This document shows, one piece after another, positions 63,756 through 64,000 of a stretch of DNA of 64,000 bases. Source of the stretch: Bacillota bacterium (GTDB lineage: Bacteria > Bacillota > Clostridia > Acetivibrionales > DSM-1351). The translations under genes and the position numbers were made by a program. Where the stretch lies: positions 62,001 through 126,000 of the forward strand of contig JAEZRV010000095.1 of the NCBI GenBank assembly GCA_023444055.1, written 5' to 3'. Each line of letters opens with the position of its first letter. Within the stretch, counting starts at the first letter, position 1. The notes below the pieces were generated by a model that saw only the letters and a list, made by a program, of their open reading frames with translations, was not told the DNA's origin and did no database searches.

Positions 63756-64000
63756 TGCAACAATCAGTTTTGTAAACGTATAGCGTTCAGTGTCGCTATA
63801 TATTAAACCAAACTTTTCTAATAATAGCTTCCAATCATATTTTAAATACTCCTTAAATACTTTATGTTCGAATAAGGTCGGGAATATTGCAAACAATGCA
63901 GAAGCTAATGGGCGTTCTGGCTTATCCCAATCAATAATGTAAAACTTACCACCCAGTTTTAGAACTCTGCTTATTTCTGTAAGTATTGAAACTATTAGTT
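63735..64000 (-). CDS. Class I SAM-dependent methyltransferase (C-terminal part)
   Basis: Minus-strand frame that enters from the right edge and ends with TAA 63737-63735. About 88 residues are visible: ILTEISRVLKLGGKFYIIDW is the post-motif III region of Methyltransf_11/25 enzymes, and FTKLIVASN is the last strand. It overlaps the end of ABC ATPase 2 by 21 bp tail to tail. The start lies outside the window, so the substrate cannot be judged. Confidence 0.75.
   Translation of the reverse strand, partial: LIVSILTEISRVLKLGGKFYIIDWDKPERPLASALFAIFPTLFEHKVFKEYLKYDWKLLLEKFGLIYSDTERYTFTKLIVASNIIRI

Overview
The window is low-GC DNA (roughly one third G+C) with strong Shine-Dalgarno sites and Firmicute-type promoters. 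Its content is a GTP-type PEP carboxykinase, an intracellular glucuronoxylan pathway, an LplB/YtcP-type sugar importer and a clostridial-type chemosensory operon. Together these suggest a mesophilic plant-fibre-degrading Clostridium of the Ruminiclostridium/cluster III kind. That placement is inferred from gene content only; there is no rRNA or tRNA here.

Layout. 0.4-4 kb: PEP carboxykinase, then a MarR regulator with an SDR enzyme. 4-7 kb: two ArsA/Get3-like ATPases around a 74-aa protein, driven from a promoter that carries the same spacer motif as the marR promoter. A 157-bp structured repeat sits in their leader. 7.3-17.5 kb: a TetR gene with a near-perfect palindromic operator, leading a chemosensory operon (CheA, CheW, MCP, CheR, CheB, hybrid kinase with Hpt, CheY-like regulator). 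17.5-31.3 kb: a glucuronoxylan block with an AraC regulator, SGNH esterase, UxuB, UxuA, GH67 alpha-glucuronidase, a membrane AraC sensor and its divergent ABC importer. 32-34 kb: a large protein, probably carbohydrate-active.

34.4-51.7 kb is an accessory island upstream of a yyaL-type gene. Four partial copies of the yyaL 5' end lie at 40.8, 42.6, 45.7 and 45.9 kb, all oriented like the gene. Three of them stop at the TCHWCH codons beside the same terminator-containing arm. Between them lie small cargo modules (nuclease pair, HTH-membrane pair, Abi gene, HNH protein) and a decayed large serine recombinase. This looks like repeated integration into, and accretion at, the yyaL 5' end. The island continues with IS remnants, toxin-antitoxin debris and a RelE gene split by another copy of the structured repeat.

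51.8-64 kb: an unrecognised gene pair, a lipoprotein, an AraC-phosphotransferase fusion, a HicBA-like pair, GNAT enzymes and an ABC export operon (adaptor, FtsX permease, two ATPases, the second with an AbrB-like tail). A methyltransferase runs off the end.

The strongest candidate for something undescribed is a structured mRNA leader found before five unrelated genes (18.4, 32.2, 53.6, 59.2 and 62.2 kb). A perfect GGAGG lies 50-80 nt upstream of the start codon. A stem that changes with compensation between copies closes the gap, leaving exactly 6 nt before the AUG in four copies. A second covarying helix, from upstream of the GGAGG into the stem's loop, makes it a predicted pseudoknot around the ribosome-binding site. 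A separate 89-nt four-way-junction RNA candidate lies at 37.9 kb.
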